From NCBI RefSeq assembly GCF_008973825.1, contig NZ_WCHR01000007.1:62001-126000 (forward strand): a stretch of 64,000 nucleotides of DNA, read 5' to 3'. Position 1 is the stretch's first letter; every line of letters starts with the position of its first letter. Below, piece by piece: positions 26,673-34,974 of this stretch. The position numbers were made by a program, and so were the translations under genes. The notes under the pieces were generated by a model. It had not been told where the DNA came from. It saw nothing but the letters and a program-made list of their open reading frames with translations, and made no database searches. This DNA is from Gemmobacter serpentinus. GTDB taxonomy: Bacteria; Pseudomonadota; Alphaproteobacteria; Rhodobacterales; Rhodobacteraceae.

Positions 26673-27455
26673 TCACCCGGCAAGCAGGGTGCGCTTGGCC
26701 TGCGTCAGCGCCTCTGGGGCAAGGCCCTGACGGTTCAGCGCCACCAGCGCCTCGGCCAGCTCCGGGCTGCCGCCGCCATTGGCGCGCGGCACAGGGACCA
26801 GCCCCGTGCGGATCGCATCCGGCAGGCCGATCAGATCATAGAGCCCCTCAACCGGGCCAAGCCTGCGCGGCCCGTGACGCTCCAGCGCCATCGCCACCAC
26901 CGGGACAGCGCATTCACCACCGACCTGCGAAAGCAGTGCGGTGAAGTCTGCCGCGGGCGCAAGGCGTGCCGCGAAATCCTCAAGGCTTTCGGTCAGATGC
27001 GGATGCTGCGCCTGCTGCCAATGCACGGATTGCAACCAGGGCCCGGGCGCGCGGGTGCCATAGGCCAGCCAGATCTCGGTCCCCGGAAAGCGTTCCGCCA
27101 GCATATTCACCGCAATCGCCGCAAGGCGTGGTGCCTTCTGATAGGCCTCGATCCCCGGATGGCCGGGCATATGGCCCGCCAGATCCTCACAGGACAGGAT
27201 CAGCCGCTGCCCGTCCGACAGATCAATCGGGGCCAGCCATGCGGCAAAGGCGCGACGGAACAGGCGACGACTTGGCACACCGGGCTGGCGCGACAAAAGG
27301 CGCGCGGCCTCCATCATCGTGCGGCCGGCGATCCCATCGGCCAGCTGTACCTGACAATGTGGCGCAAGCTGCGCGGCATGGGCGCGCAAAGCCGCCTGAA
27401 CCGAACTGCTGCCGGTCTTGTGAAAACCCGCATGAAGCAGAATACGCGGCGGCAT
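26673..27455 (-). CDS. Sulfotransferase-like P-loop protein
   Basis: 260 residues. The N-terminus ILLHAGFHKTGSSSVQAAL resembles the PAPS 5'-phosphosulfate-binding loop of bacterial sulfotransferases (HAGxxKTGSSSxQ). The later part is hydrophilic with an Arg-rich stretch (GYGTRAPG-like region AYGTRAPGPW). No 3'-phosphate-binding motif was confidently placed, so the reaction and acceptor are unknown. Lies 7 bp after the membrane-protein gene and 54 bp before trmD, within the rimM-trmD unit. Confidence 0.7.
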   Translation of the reverse strand: MPPRILLHAGFHKTGSSSVQAALRAHAAQLAPHCQVQLADGIAGRTMMEAARLLSRQPGVPSRRLFRRAFAAWLAPIDLSDGQRLILSCEDLAGHMPGHPGIEAYQKAPRLAAIAVNMLAERFPGTEIWLAYGTRAPGPWLQSVHWQQAQHPHLTESLEDFAARLAPAADFTALLSQVGGECAVPVVAMALERHGPRRLGPVEGLYDLIGLPDAIRTGLVPVPRANGGGSPELAEALVALNRQGLAPEALTQAKRTLLAG

Positions 27456-27462
27456 CCTGCCC

Positions 27463-28377
27463 TCAGGCCAGCGGAGCCAGCGCCCGGTTGCGCGCGATCA
27501 ACCCGCTCAGGGCCTCGGCCACCGGGGCATTGGCGGCATGGGTGGCGCGCAAGGCTTCCAGTGCGCCATCATTTGGGCAATCGCCCCAGGCATCGGCATG
27601 TTCATCCAGCAGCTCAGTGCAGCGCCGCGCAAACAGCGCCAACAGTTCCGGATCATCGCCCGCGACTTGCAGCGCCTTCACCGGCGCAGCCCGGCCCGGA
27701 CAGGCCTCCACCGTCACGGGGGCCGTGGCCTGCAGGATGAAGGCCCGGCGCAACGCGCGCCCGGCCGTCGGGCTGGCCAGCCGGTCATGCAGCGCGTCCA
27801 GCAGCGTGTCGGGGGCCAGATGCGATTGCAGGGCTGCCAGATGCGCCTCGATCTCTGCTTGCGGCGTCGCGTCGCGCAGCCCCGACAGCGGCTCGGTCAG
27901 GCGCGCCGCAAACAGCCGCATCTCGGCCTGTTTCTCGGCGTCCTGCCCCGGCATCGCAGCCAGTTCGATGCGGCTGGCGGCATCTTCCAGAAACGCATCC
28001 AGTTCTGCCGCGCGCTGCGGAGGCCAGGCCAGCCGCGCAATCGGGATCGACAGCAGCGACAGCATGATCGGCCCCATGAAGGGCAGATGGAGGTTCAGCC
28101 CCGCCACCCGCGTCAGCCCCATGCCGATGCCAAAACAGACCGAGACCAGCAGGATCTGCATCACCACCTGGGTCAGAAAGGCAAGCCAGCTATCCGGCTG
28201 CGCCCATTCCGCCAAATCCTGCGGCCAGTCCTGTGGACGCAGCACGATCTGCCACAGCAGGAAGATCGCAACGAACACCGGCACCACCAGCCAGCCATAT
28301 CCCCCGACCCCGGCCAATAAAGGGCCGAGATAAAGGCAAACCGTCGCGATTTGCAGTATACGCAGTCTGATGCCCAT
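27463..28377 (-). CDS. Uncharacterised inner-membrane protein between rimM and trmD
   Basis: 304 residues, not assigned to a family. Residues 1-115 hold about four hydrophobic segments (IATVCLYLGPLLAGVGGYGW, VVPVFVAIFLLWQIV, VMQILLVSVCFGIGMGL, LPFMGPIMLSLLSIPIA). The rest is a soluble, Ala/Leu-rich helical domain with AELDAFLEDAASRIE and two Cys (EACPG, GDCPN). Starts 65 bp after rimM, same strand. The position suggests co-transcription with translation genes; the role is unknown. Confidence 0.75.
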   Translation of the reverse strand: MGIRLRILQIATVCLYLGPLLAGVGGYGWLVVPVFVAIFLLWQIVLRPQDWPQDLAEWAQPDSWLAFLTQVVMQILLVSVCFGIGMGLTRVAGLNLHLPFMGPIMLSLLSIPIARLAWPPQRAAELDAFLEDAASRIELAAMPGQDAEKQAEMRLFAARLTEPLSGLRDATPQAEIEAHLAALQSHLAPDTLLDALHDRLASPTAGRALRRAFILQATAPVTVEACPGRAAPVKALQVAGDDPELLALFARRCTELLDEHADAWGDCPNDGALEALRATHAANAPVAEALSGLIARNRALAPLA

Positions 28378-28442
28378 GGATCGCCTCTGCAGCGTGGCTT
28401 TTTGCCATTCTCTTGGGCAGCAGAGTGACGCCAGATGCGATT

Positions 28443-28949
28443 TTAGTCCAGCCCTTCCGGCGGATCGGCAACGATGATCCCGGCGGAAATGTCGACCATC
28501 GGCACATTGGCCTGCGTGAAGGGCAGCAGCATCGCCGTCTTCAGGCCCGGGCCGTTGATCTCCAGAATATCGCCCGCCCCATGATTGTGAACGGCGATGA
28601 CCCGACCCAAGGTGGCCCCGCCCGGATCGCGGACTTCCAGCCCGATCAGGTCATTATAGTAATATTCGTCATCGGGCAGTTTCGGCAGGCGGGTGCGATC
28701 GGCATAAAGGTTGGTGCCCTTCAGCGCATCGGCCTCTTCCTTGGTGGCGACGCCCGACAGGCGCGCGCCAAGCCCTCCGGCCAATGGCCGGGTCAGCCGC
28801 AGCTTGAAACTGCGGGTGCCGTCTTCGGTATAAAGCGGGCCATAATCGGCAATCGCCGCCGGTTCGGCGCAAAAACTTTTCAGCCGCACCTCGCCCAGCA
28901 CCCCGAATGCGCCTGCAATGGCACCCACGCAAATGCGGTTTTCGGACAT
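28443..28949 (-). CDS. rimM: Ribosome maturation factor RimM
   Basis: 168 residues. Assists maturation of the 30S head. N-terminal RimM domain ([20 protein letters not shown]) and the PRC-barrel C-terminal domain with the [14 protein letters not shown] motif and [19 protein letters not shown] ending. Lies downstream of rpsP but beyond the rpsP terminator, so it may be transcribed by read-through or from its own promoter in the 180-bp gap. Confidence 0.95.
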   Translation of the reverse strand: MSENRICVGAIAGAFGVLGEVRLKSFCAEPAAIADYGPLYTEDGTRSFKLRLTRPLAGGLGARLSGVATKEEADALKGTNLYADRTRLPKLPDDEYYYNDLIGLEVRDPGGATLGRVIAVHNHGAGDILEINGPGLKTAMLLPFTQANVPMVDISAGIIVADPPEGLD

Positions 28950-29070
28950 GGTGATCTCTCCCCCTCTGGCGGCTTTCGCGACACATAGCCGGTTGCGCGG
29001 GCCTTGTCAGCGTGGCGCATCTTGAAAAACACGCAGCGTTGCTGACCCCGAAGGGCATCAGCCCGCCTTG

Positions 29071-29103
29071 AAATGAAAAAGGCAGCGGCACGGGGCCGCT
29101 GCC
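29071..29103 (-). terminator. Terminator or attenuator between rpsP and rimM
   Basis: GGCAGCGGC (29081-29089) and GCCGCTGCC (29095-29103) form a 9-bp stem; on the minus strand it is followed by TTTTTCATTT. It sits 27 bp after the rpsP stop, so most rpsP transcripts should end here. Confidence 0.85.
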
Positions 29104-29129
29104 TGCGCGTCACGCAAAAGCGTGGGCGA

Positions 29130-29483
29130 TCACTCTTCCGCGGGGGCAGCCGAACGGGCGGCTTTCTTGGCGGCGCGGGCAGCCATGGCTTTGCCCGGCA
29201 CAGCGGCTTTCGGGTTGTTGCGGGCCTTCTTCTCGGTCAGGCCGGCAGCTTCCAGGAAGCGGGCGACGCGGTCGGTCGCCTGTGCGCCCTGGCCGAGCCA
29301 GTATTGCACGCGCTCGACGTTCAGTTTCACACGGTCTTCGGCGTCTTTGGCCAGAAGCGGGTTATAGGTGCCCAGCTTCTCCAGGAAACGGCCATCGCGC
29401 GGCATCCGCGAGTCGGTCGCAACGATGGCGTAGAACGGGCGCTTTTTGGAACCGCCACGGGCGAGACGGATTTTCATGGACAT
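29130..29483 (-). CDS. rpsP: 30S ribosomal protein S16
   Basis: 117 residues: the S16 core ([60 protein letters not shown]) plus an Ala/Lys-rich C-terminal tail typical of alphaproteobacteria. AAGGAGA lies 8 nt upstream of ATG 29483. Its own terminator follows. Downstream of aroQ and ffh on the same strand. Confidence 0.97.
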   Translation of the reverse strand: MSMKIRLARGGSKKRPFYAIVATDSRMPRDGRFLEKLGTYNPLLAKDAEDRVKLNVERVQYWLGQGAQATDRVARFLEAAGLTEKKARNNPKAAVPGKAMAARAAKKAARSAAPAEE

Positions 29484-29509
29484 GGGTGTTCTCCTTTAAG
29501 TCCGGTTTG

Positions 29510-29575
29510 GCGGGAACCCCGCCGTTTGATGGAGACGGGCGAGCCCGCCATTCGTAAGGGGCGGGCAAGCCCGCC
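29510..29575. repeat. Cluster of three GC-rich inverted repeats between aroQ and rpsP
   Basis: GGCGGG-AAC-CCCGCC (29510-29524), GGGC-GA-GCCC (about 29538-29547) and GGCGGGC-AA-GCCCGCC (29560-29575) lie in a row in the 99-bp gap. The last, 8 bp after the aroQ stop, could end or stabilise the ffh-GNAT-aroQ mRNA, but no T-run follows. Confidence 0.5.
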
Positions 29576-29582
29576 GGATAGG

Positions 29583-29879
29583 CTATTTCTGCAGTTTCTC
29601 GTGATGCCTGATGACTTCGGAAATGATGAAGTTCAGGAATTTCTTGGCAAAATCCGGGTCAAGATCCGCCTCTTGTGCCAGCCGCTCCAACCGTTCGATC
29701 TGGCGTTGTTCGCGGGCCGGATCCGAAGGGGGCAACTCGTGTTCGGCCTTCAGCCGACCCACCGCCTGTGTGCGCTTGAAGCGTTCGGCCAAGGTATAGA
29801 CAAGGATCGCATCCAGCCGGTCGATGCTTTCGCGGTGGTCTTTCAGGATCGCGCTGGCGCGGATGGCGTCGGTGCTCAT
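29583..29879 (-). CDS. aroQ: Chorismate mutase type II (AroQ class)
   Basis: 98 residues, all-helical AroQ fold. Rearranges chorismate to prephenate for Phe/Tyr synthesis. Visible elements: IDRLDAILVYTLAERFKRTQ in helix 1 with the active-site Arg/Lys region (AVGRLKAEHELPPSDP) and FAKKFLNFIISEVIRHH in the last helix. ATG 29879 overlaps the GNAT stop (ATGA). No signal peptide, so it is cytoplasmic. Confidence 0.93.
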   Translation of the reverse strand: MSTDAIRASAILKDHRESIDRLDAILVYTLAERFKRTQAVGRLKAEHELPPSDPAREQRQIERLERLAQEADLDPDFAKKFLNFIISEVIRHHEKLQK

Positions 29880-30454
29880 GACTGGGCCTCGGGATTGCGG
29901 CGGATCGGTGCGGGATGGCGGTAGACAAGGCAGGGCGGCGTGCCGAGGCTTTGCGCCTGCGGATCGATCACCGCGCCCAGACGTTCGGCAAGGGCGCGCG
30001 ATCGGGTGTTTTCCGGCATCACATAGGACACGGCCGTCTCCCATCCCAGCACGTCAAAGGCGAAGCGGCGCACAGCCGTGGCCGCCTCAAAGGCCAGCCC
30101 CTTGCCCTCAACTGACGGCTCCCAGACGGCCCAACCGATCTCGCGCTCCGGCCAGGTGGCCGGGAACCAGGGGCCTGTCATGCCCAGGGGCGTTGCATCC
30201 CCCTTGGCCTGCCAGACGAACATGCCAAAGCCCTGCAAAACCCAATGGCCGATCATATGGCCAAAGCTGCGCCAGGTATTGGACAGGTCATAATCGCCGG
30301 TGCGCAGGAACCGCGCGCGGTCGGATTGCTGCATCGCATGGAAACCCGGCCAGTCCGATGCCTGCGGCGCGCGCAGGATCAGCCGTTCGGTTTCCAGAAC
30401 CGGCACACCAGACAGCGATGGCACAGGCGAAAGACCCATTGGCGACAGGCTCAT
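29876..30454 (-). CDS. GNAT-family N-acetyltransferase (RimJ/RimL-like)
   Basis: 192 residues. Starts with the ETERLILRAPQASDW strand typical of the Acetyltransf_3 group, has EIGWAVWEPSVEGKGLAFEA (acetyl-CoA loop region) and PENTRSRALAERLGAV (motif B). Targets in this group are protein N-termini or small amines; none can be named here. Overlaps ffh upstream and aroQ downstream by 4 bp each, so it is co-translated with them. Confidence 0.9.
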   Translation of the reverse strand: MSLSPMGLSPVPSLSGVPVLETERLILRAPQASDWPGFHAMQQSDRARFLRTGDYDLSNTWRSFGHMIGHWVLQGFGMFVWQAKGDATPLGMTGPWFPATWPEREIGWAVWEPSVEGKGLAFEAATAVRRFAFDVLGWETAVSYVMPENTRSRALAERLGAVIDPQAQSLGTPPCLVYRHPAPIRRNPEAQS

Positions 30455-31959
30455 TTCTTCTTCATCAGCCCCGAAAGACCAGCGGGCAGGCCCATGCCGC
30501 CGCCAAGGCCGCGCGGCATCATGCCGCCCAGACCGCCACCCATGCCCGATTTCATCGCGCGCGCGGCCTCTTCCAGCTGCGCCGGGTCCATGTTCTTCAG
30601 ATCGGGCAGGCTGCTTCCCCGGCCCATCATGGCCTTGGCAACCTGTTTCATCATGCCGCCCTTGCCCATTTTCTTCATCATGTCGGCCATCTGCTTGTGC
30701 TGTTTCAGCAGACGGTTCAGTTCCGACACTTCCAGACCGGCACCTTGCGCGATGCGCTTCTTGCGGCTGGCCTGCAACAGATCTGGATTGGCGCGTTCCT
30801 TCTTGGTCATGGAGCCGATCAGCGCGATCTGGCGGCGCAACATGCGGTCGTCAAACCCCGCCTCCTCCGCCATCTTCGCCGTCTTGCCCATGCCCGGCAG
30901 CATCCCCATCACGCCCTGCATACCGCCCATCTTGAGCATCTGCTCCAGCTGCATCTTCAGGTCGTTCATGTTGAACAGACCCTTGGCAAAGCGTTTGGCC
31001 ATGCGTTCGGCCTGTTCGGCCTCGAAAGTCTCGCGCGCCTTCTCGACCAGGGCGACAATGTCGCCCATGCCAAGGATGCGGCCCGCAACCCGCTCCGGCT
31101 CGAACGCGTCCAGCGCGTCCATTTTCTCGCCCAGACCCACAAAGCGGATCGGCTTGCCGGTCACGGCACGCATCGACAGCGCGGCACCGCCGCGCCCATC
31201 GCCATCCATCCGGGTCAGCACGACGCCGGAAATGCCGACCTTTGCGTTGAACTCGGTCGCGACATTCACCGCGTCCTGGCCCGTCAGACCATCGACGACC
31301 AGCAGCGTCTCACGCGGCTGCGCGATGTCACGCACCGCCTGAACCTCGTCCATCAGCACTTCGTCGATATGCAGACGGCCCGCAGTATCGAGGAACAGCA
31401 CGTCATAGCCGCCCAGCGTCGCCTGCGTCTTGGCGCGCTTGGCGATCTGCACCGCCGATTCGCCCTTCACGATGGGCAGGCTGTCGGCACCGATCTGACC
31501 AGCGAGGATCTGCAACTGCTCCATCGCTGCCGGGCGTTGGGTGTCAAGCGAGGCCAGCAAAACCTTCTTGCCCTGCTTTTCCTTCAGCCGCTTGGCCAGT
31601 TTCGCGGTGGTCGTGGTTTTACCCGAGCCTTGCAGACCGACCATCAGGATCGTCGCAGGCGGGTTGTCGATCTTCAGCGCCTCGGCCGGGCCATCGCCCG
31701 ACAGCACGCGCACCAACTCGTCATGAACGATCTTCACGACCTGCTGGCCCGGCGTCACCGATTTGGTGACGGCTTGGCCGGTGGCCTTGACCTTCACCGC
31801 CTTGACGAAATCGCGCGCAACGGCCAGCGAAACGTCAGCCTCCAACAGCGCGACACGCACCTCGCGCAGCGCGGTTTCGACATCGGCCTCGGACAGCGCA
31901 CCCTGTTTGGTCAGCCGGTCGAAGACACCGCCAAGGCGTTCGGAAAGCGATTCGAACAT
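30451..31959 (-). CDS. ffh: Signal recognition particle protein Ffh (SRP54)
   Basis: 502 residues: N-domain helices (MFESLSERLGGVFDRLTKQG), G-domain with GLQGSGKTTTTAKLA, DTAGRLHIDE, TRMDGDGRGGAALS and GLGEKMDALD, and the Met-rich M-domain ending GLPAGLSGLMKKK. Binds signal sequences and 4.5S RNA and delivers ribosomes to FtsY. ATG 31959 has AGGAG 7 nt upstream. The first gene of ffh-GNAT-aroQ-rpsP. No 4.5S RNA gene was seen in the window. Confidence 0.97.
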   Translation of the reverse strand: MFESLSERLGGVFDRLTKQGALSEADVETALREVRVALLEADVSLAVARDFVKAVKVKATGQAVTKSVTPGQQVVKIVHDELVRVLSGDGPAEALKIDNPPATILMVGLQGSGKTTTTAKLAKRLKEKQGKKVLLASLDTQRPAAMEQLQILAGQIGADSLPIVKGESAVQIAKRAKTQATLGGYDVLFLDTAGRLHIDEVLMDEVQAVRDIAQPRETLLVVDGLTGQDAVNVATEFNAKVGISGVVLTRMDGDGRGGAALSMRAVTGKPIRFVGLGEKMDALDAFEPERVAGRILGMGDIVALVEKARETFEAEQAERMAKRFAKGLFNMNDLKMQLEQMLKMGGMQGVMGMLPGMGKTAKMAEEAGFDDRMLRRQIALIGSMTKKERANPDLLQASRKKRIAQGAGLEVSELNRLLKQHKQMADMMKKMGKGGMMKQVAKAMMGRGSSLPDLKNMDPAQLEEAARAMKSGMGGGLGGMMPRGLGGGMGLPAGLSGLMKKK

Positions 31960-32097
31960 GCGTCTTCTCCTCAGGGCGCGGGCGGTAACCCGGTGTTTCC
32001 AAGCGGTTTCGCACCCGTGGGCGCAACGCGCTGACGGATGGCGATCCCCGCATAAGCGATGGGACCGGAAGCACAAGCCTCCGGGGATTTGGGGCGT

Positions 32098-32126
32098 GGG
32101 ATAGGCGATTGCGGGGGCAGAGTCAA
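32098..32126 (-). promoter_or_regulatory. Sigma-70-type promoter of ffh
   Basis: On the minus strand TTGACT (32126-32121), a 17-bp spacer, and TATCCC (32103-32098), about 139 bp upstream of the ffh ATG. Good match and exact spacing. It partly overlaps the GGGGGC.../GCCCCC stem behind the upstream hydrolase gene. Confidence 0.6.
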
Positions 32127-32148
32127 CTCCGCCCCCCCAGGCACAGGG

Positions 32149-33828
32149 TCAAAGCCCCTGTTTGGCCAATGCCGATTGCAGATCCAACAGCGACTGCCCC
32201 TCCCAGCCGGTTTCGCCCAAAACGGCGCGCCAGCCTGCAAGATAATCCTTCGCGGCATAGACATGGCCATGCCCGACCGGGGTGGAGGTCGCGGTCATCA
32301 TGTCAAAGACAAGCTGCAGGCCGCTGACGCCCGGCACCCATGTCAGCGAGGGAGAGACGTCAGGCCCGCGCGGGATCTGCACCCAGTCGGGGCGACGCCA
32401 GAAACTTTCGGCGCGGAACATCACAATCGGATCCGAGGCATATTGCAGATAAACGATGCGCACCGCCCCCCAGGGGGCCTCGGCAAGATCTGTGGTGTCT
32501 TTCTGGCTGGTGAAGCGGATGATCCGCCCGTCCCGAAAGCGCGGTGCCCAGACCGGCGTGCCCGCATTGCGCCCCGCGACCACATTCAGGAAGGATCGCG
32601 TGGTGAAGGGCGGGCCGGCCCAAAGTGCCCCCTGATAGGGATCGGTCAGGATATCGTAGAAATCTGCCGCCAGATCGCCATTCATCGCGCCCAGAGACAG
32701 CCCGAACAGGTAGAGCTTTGGGCGGCGATCCTTCGGCATTTCCGTCCAATGGCCATAGACCTTCTGGAACACCGCCCGTGCGGTCTCGGCCCCATATTCC
32801 GGCTCGGCCAGCAGCGACAGCCAGCTGGGCAGATAGGAATATTGCACCCCCACCGTCGCCACATCGCCATCCAGCAGATATTCCAGCGGTGCCATGGCTG
32901 CCGGATCGACCCATCCGGTGCCGGTGGGGAAGGTGATGACCAGAACGCTGCGGTCGAAGGCCCCGACCCGCAGCATCTCGCGCAGCGCCAGATCGGCGCG
33001 GGCCGCCGGATCGGGGGCATTGTTCAGGCCGACATAGACACGCAGCGGGTCCTGCGCCGGGCGCCCCGACAGGGCGGAGATCGCGGCGGCATCCGGACCG
33101 GCCGCGATACGATCCCGCCCCTTGGCCCCCAGCCCCTCCCAGCTGACCAGCGATTGCGCGCTGCCCGAGCGCCGTGGATCGGCGGGGCGGGCGAAATCGG
33201 GCGGGTCGAAAGCGTCGATCTTGGCATAGATCCGGTCCATCGCGGCCAGGCCCCAATGGCTGACAATGCCGGTGCCCAGGGTCCAGAAAATCCACAACAC
33301 GGCGGCAAAGCCGATCAGCAGCGCAATCCGCTCTGGCAGAAAAGCCGCGACCCGGCGCGCAACCAGCCGCAGCAACAACCGGAAGACTCGCCCCAGAACC
33401 AGCAAGACCAGCGCCACCGCGAAAGCCACCGCCCCGATCAGCAGAGGCCGCGTGCTTTCCACCGGCTCCATCTGCATCACGTTGCGAATATCGTTCTGCC
33501 AGGCAGTCGCCAGCCAGAGCGCGCCCATGATCGGCACGATCGCAAACAGCATCGCCATCTTGCTGCGCCGGACCAGGCGGGCGCGGGCAACGAACTTTGG
33601 CTGCACCGCCCAGGCCCAGATCTCGACCGCGATGAATCCGATGAAATAGCCGATGCCAAAGGCAAGCCCTGCCAATGCCCCCTGCACCACACCGCTGCGC
33701 GGAATCAGGCTGGGCCAAAGGGCGGCTGCGAAGGCCAGCGCGCCGATCACCACACCCGCAGGCGACACGCGCCCGAAAAAAGTGCCATCGCTTGCAGCGG
33801 TCTGTCCGCCCTGCCCCATCCGCATCAC
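32149..33828 (-). CDS. Membrane-anchored alpha/beta-hydrolase family protein (Abhydrolase_9 type)
   Basis: 559 residues. Residues about 25-210 hold four to six hydrophobic segments (VVIGALAFAAALWPSLIPRS, GYFIGFIAVEIWAWAV, MAMLFAIVPIMGALWLATAW, IALLIGFAAVLWIFWTLGTG). The rest is a hydrolase domain with a probable nucleophile Ser in LFGLSLGAMNGD and a late His in STPVGHGHVY. This two-part layout matches the DUF/Abhydrolase_9 family, whose substrates are unknown; the catalytic part probably faces the periplasm. Monocistronic by spacing. Confidence 0.85.
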   Translation of the reverse strand: MMRMGQGGQTAASDGTFFGRVSPAGVVIGALAFAAALWPSLIPRSGVVQGALAGLAFGIGYFIGFIAVEIWAWAVQPKFVARARLVRRSKMAMLFAIVPIMGALWLATAWQNDIRNVMQMEPVESTRPLLIGAVAFAVALVLLVLGRVFRLLLRLVARRVAAFLPERIALLIGFAAVLWIFWTLGTGIVSHWGLAAMDRIYAKIDAFDPPDFARPADPRRSGSAQSLVSWEGLGAKGRDRIAAGPDAAAISALSGRPAQDPLRVYVGLNNAPDPAARADLALREMLRVGAFDRSVLVITFPTGTGWVDPAAMAPLEYLLDGDVATVGVQYSYLPSWLSLLAEPEYGAETARAVFQKVYGHWTEMPKDRRPKLYLFGLSLGAMNGDLAADFYDILTDPYQGALWAGPPFTTRSFLNVVAGRNAGTPVWAPRFRDGRIIRFTSQKDTTDLAEAPWGAVRIVYLQYASDPIVMFRAESFWRRPDWVQIPRGPDVSPSLTWVPGVSGLQLVFDMMTATSTPVGHGHVYAAKDYLAGWRAVLGETGWEGQSLLDLQSALAKQGL

Positions 33829-33926
33829 CGATCACCCCGCCGCAAAACCCTTGCGCCAAGTTCGGCGGTTTCGCCTCGACAGGCAAGCCCACAACCGGCT
33901 TTGCAAGGGGTGCCCCGAAACGCAGA

Positions 33927-33954
33927 CAGGGCGGGCCTTGCGGCCCACCCTGTA
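33927..33954 (-). terminator. Inverted repeat after the three-repeat protein gene
   Basis: ACAGGGCGGGCC / GGCCCACCCTGT (33927-33938, 33943-33954) form a 12-nt stem with one mismatch and a TTGC loop, 27 bp after the stop of the gene ending at 33981. No T-run on the minus strand; terminator-like. Confidence 0.5.
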
Positions 33955-33980
33955 TACAATTCCCGATGCGGGAAAGACGA

Positions 33981-34487
33981 TCAGCTGTCGGATTGCGGCA
34001 GCTTGGCCACGAGTTCGGCCAGCGTGTATTGCGACGGGTCAAGATGCAGCTGGGCCGCGATCTGGGCCTTGCCTGCATTCACCGATGCCGGGTCGGTCGC
34101 AGCATTGCGGGCACCCGACAGGATATAGGCTTCGGCTTCGCGATCGCCGTCCCGACGGGCCTGGGTCAGCTGGCTCAGTTCAGCGGAGGTGAAACGACCG
34201 GCTTCGACGCGAAGCTGCGCTTCGATCTGGGCCTTGCCGGCACCCGAGAAGCCAGCTTCATTCTTGGTCGAGGCGCTGGTGCCCGAGCCAAGGATCTGTG
34301 CGATGGCCTGGACGTCATTTTCGCGTTTGGCTTCTTGCAGCTGCACCAGCTCGGTCAGGCTGTAACGGCCCGGCTCGACGCCGAGTTGTGCAGCCAGCTG
34401 GGCGGTGCCGGGGTTGATCGACTGGGCAGAAGCGGCACCTGCAACGGTCACCAGAGCCAGAGCGGCGATCACGGTTTTCACGGACAT
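33981..34487 (-). CDS. Secreted protein with three imperfect ~45-residue repeats
   Basis: 168 residues. Signal peptide MSVKTVIAALALVTVAGAASA with AxA cleavage before QS. The mature part has three repeats of the type GxAQIAAQLxVxPGRYTxAEL: AQLAAQLGVEPGRYSLTELV, AQIEAQLRVEAGRFTSAELS and AQIAAQLHLDPSQYTLAELV, each followed by a charged Lys/Arg/Glu/Asp linker; the last is shortened. No Cys. Function unknown. ATG 34487 has AAGGAG 7 nt upstream; the longer frame lacks this. The AT-rich upstream region with a palindrome suggests regulated expression. Confidence 0.85.
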   Translation of the reverse strand: MSVKTVIAALALVTVAGAASAQSINPGTAQLAAQLGVEPGRYSLTELVQLQEAKRENDVQAIAQILGSGTSASTKNEAGFSGAGKAQIEAQLRVEAGRFTSAELSQLTQARRDGDREAEAYILSGARNAATDPASVNAGKAQIAAQLHLDPSQYTLAELVAKLPQSDS

Positions 34488-34974
34488 GATATTCTCCTTC
34501 GTCCTTGTTTTCGGCCTGCGCCCTTTGCGCCTGGCCTCTCGATCTGCGGCGCCGTTTCGGCCTGCCGCTTTCGATGAGACAGAGTTAGCTTCGGAAATTT
34601 TCTTTTGTAATATCAGAAGATTGACCACTTGATGTGCAAGCGTGCACAACAAAAATAAGTTACCCATCAATCATGAACAGTTGATCGAACCACCCCTTGT
34701 GACGACCTATGGGCCGCCTATCCGCGCAGGGTGCAAAGACGGATCCCGGGTGGCGCCTCGGGCCAGAACCGCCAAAAATTCGGACGCCTGACGCAAAGCA
34801 GACCTGCATTTCCGTGTGGCCTGCCCTGAAAAGTCTGCTGCGTGCGACATATTCCGGGAGACCCGGCCCGCTGTGTCCGCCCGGGCCATAGGCGCCGCCG
34901 GCAAACTGCCGCCGGATGCGCTTGCCATTCCGGCGCAAGCGGGCCATTCCTGTGCCGACACAGCGGAGGCGATC
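34488..34974. other. 487-bp region without a clear gene
   Basis: The first 200 bp are the upstream region of the secreted repeat protein and include an AT-rich stretch (34585-34685) and the palindrome at 34633-34648. The rest, up to the phosphatase start, is ordinary GC-rich DNA; the + strand frame that extends the phosphatase upstream shows no homologous protein sequence, and no RNA gene was recognised. Confidence 0.5.
34633..34648. promoter_or_regulatory. TGTGCA-AGCG-TGCACA palindrome
   Basis: A perfect 6-4-6 inverted repeat in an AT-rich island about 150 bp upstream of the secreted repeat protein and 330 bp upstream of the phosphatase. The form suits a dimeric regulator; which one is unknown. 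Confidence 0.4.

Noticed and set aside
31960-32148. A 4.5S SRP RNA gene next to ffh
   Set aside because: The conserved GGAA tetraloop hairpin and asymmetrical loop motif were not found; the region instead holds the ffh promoter.
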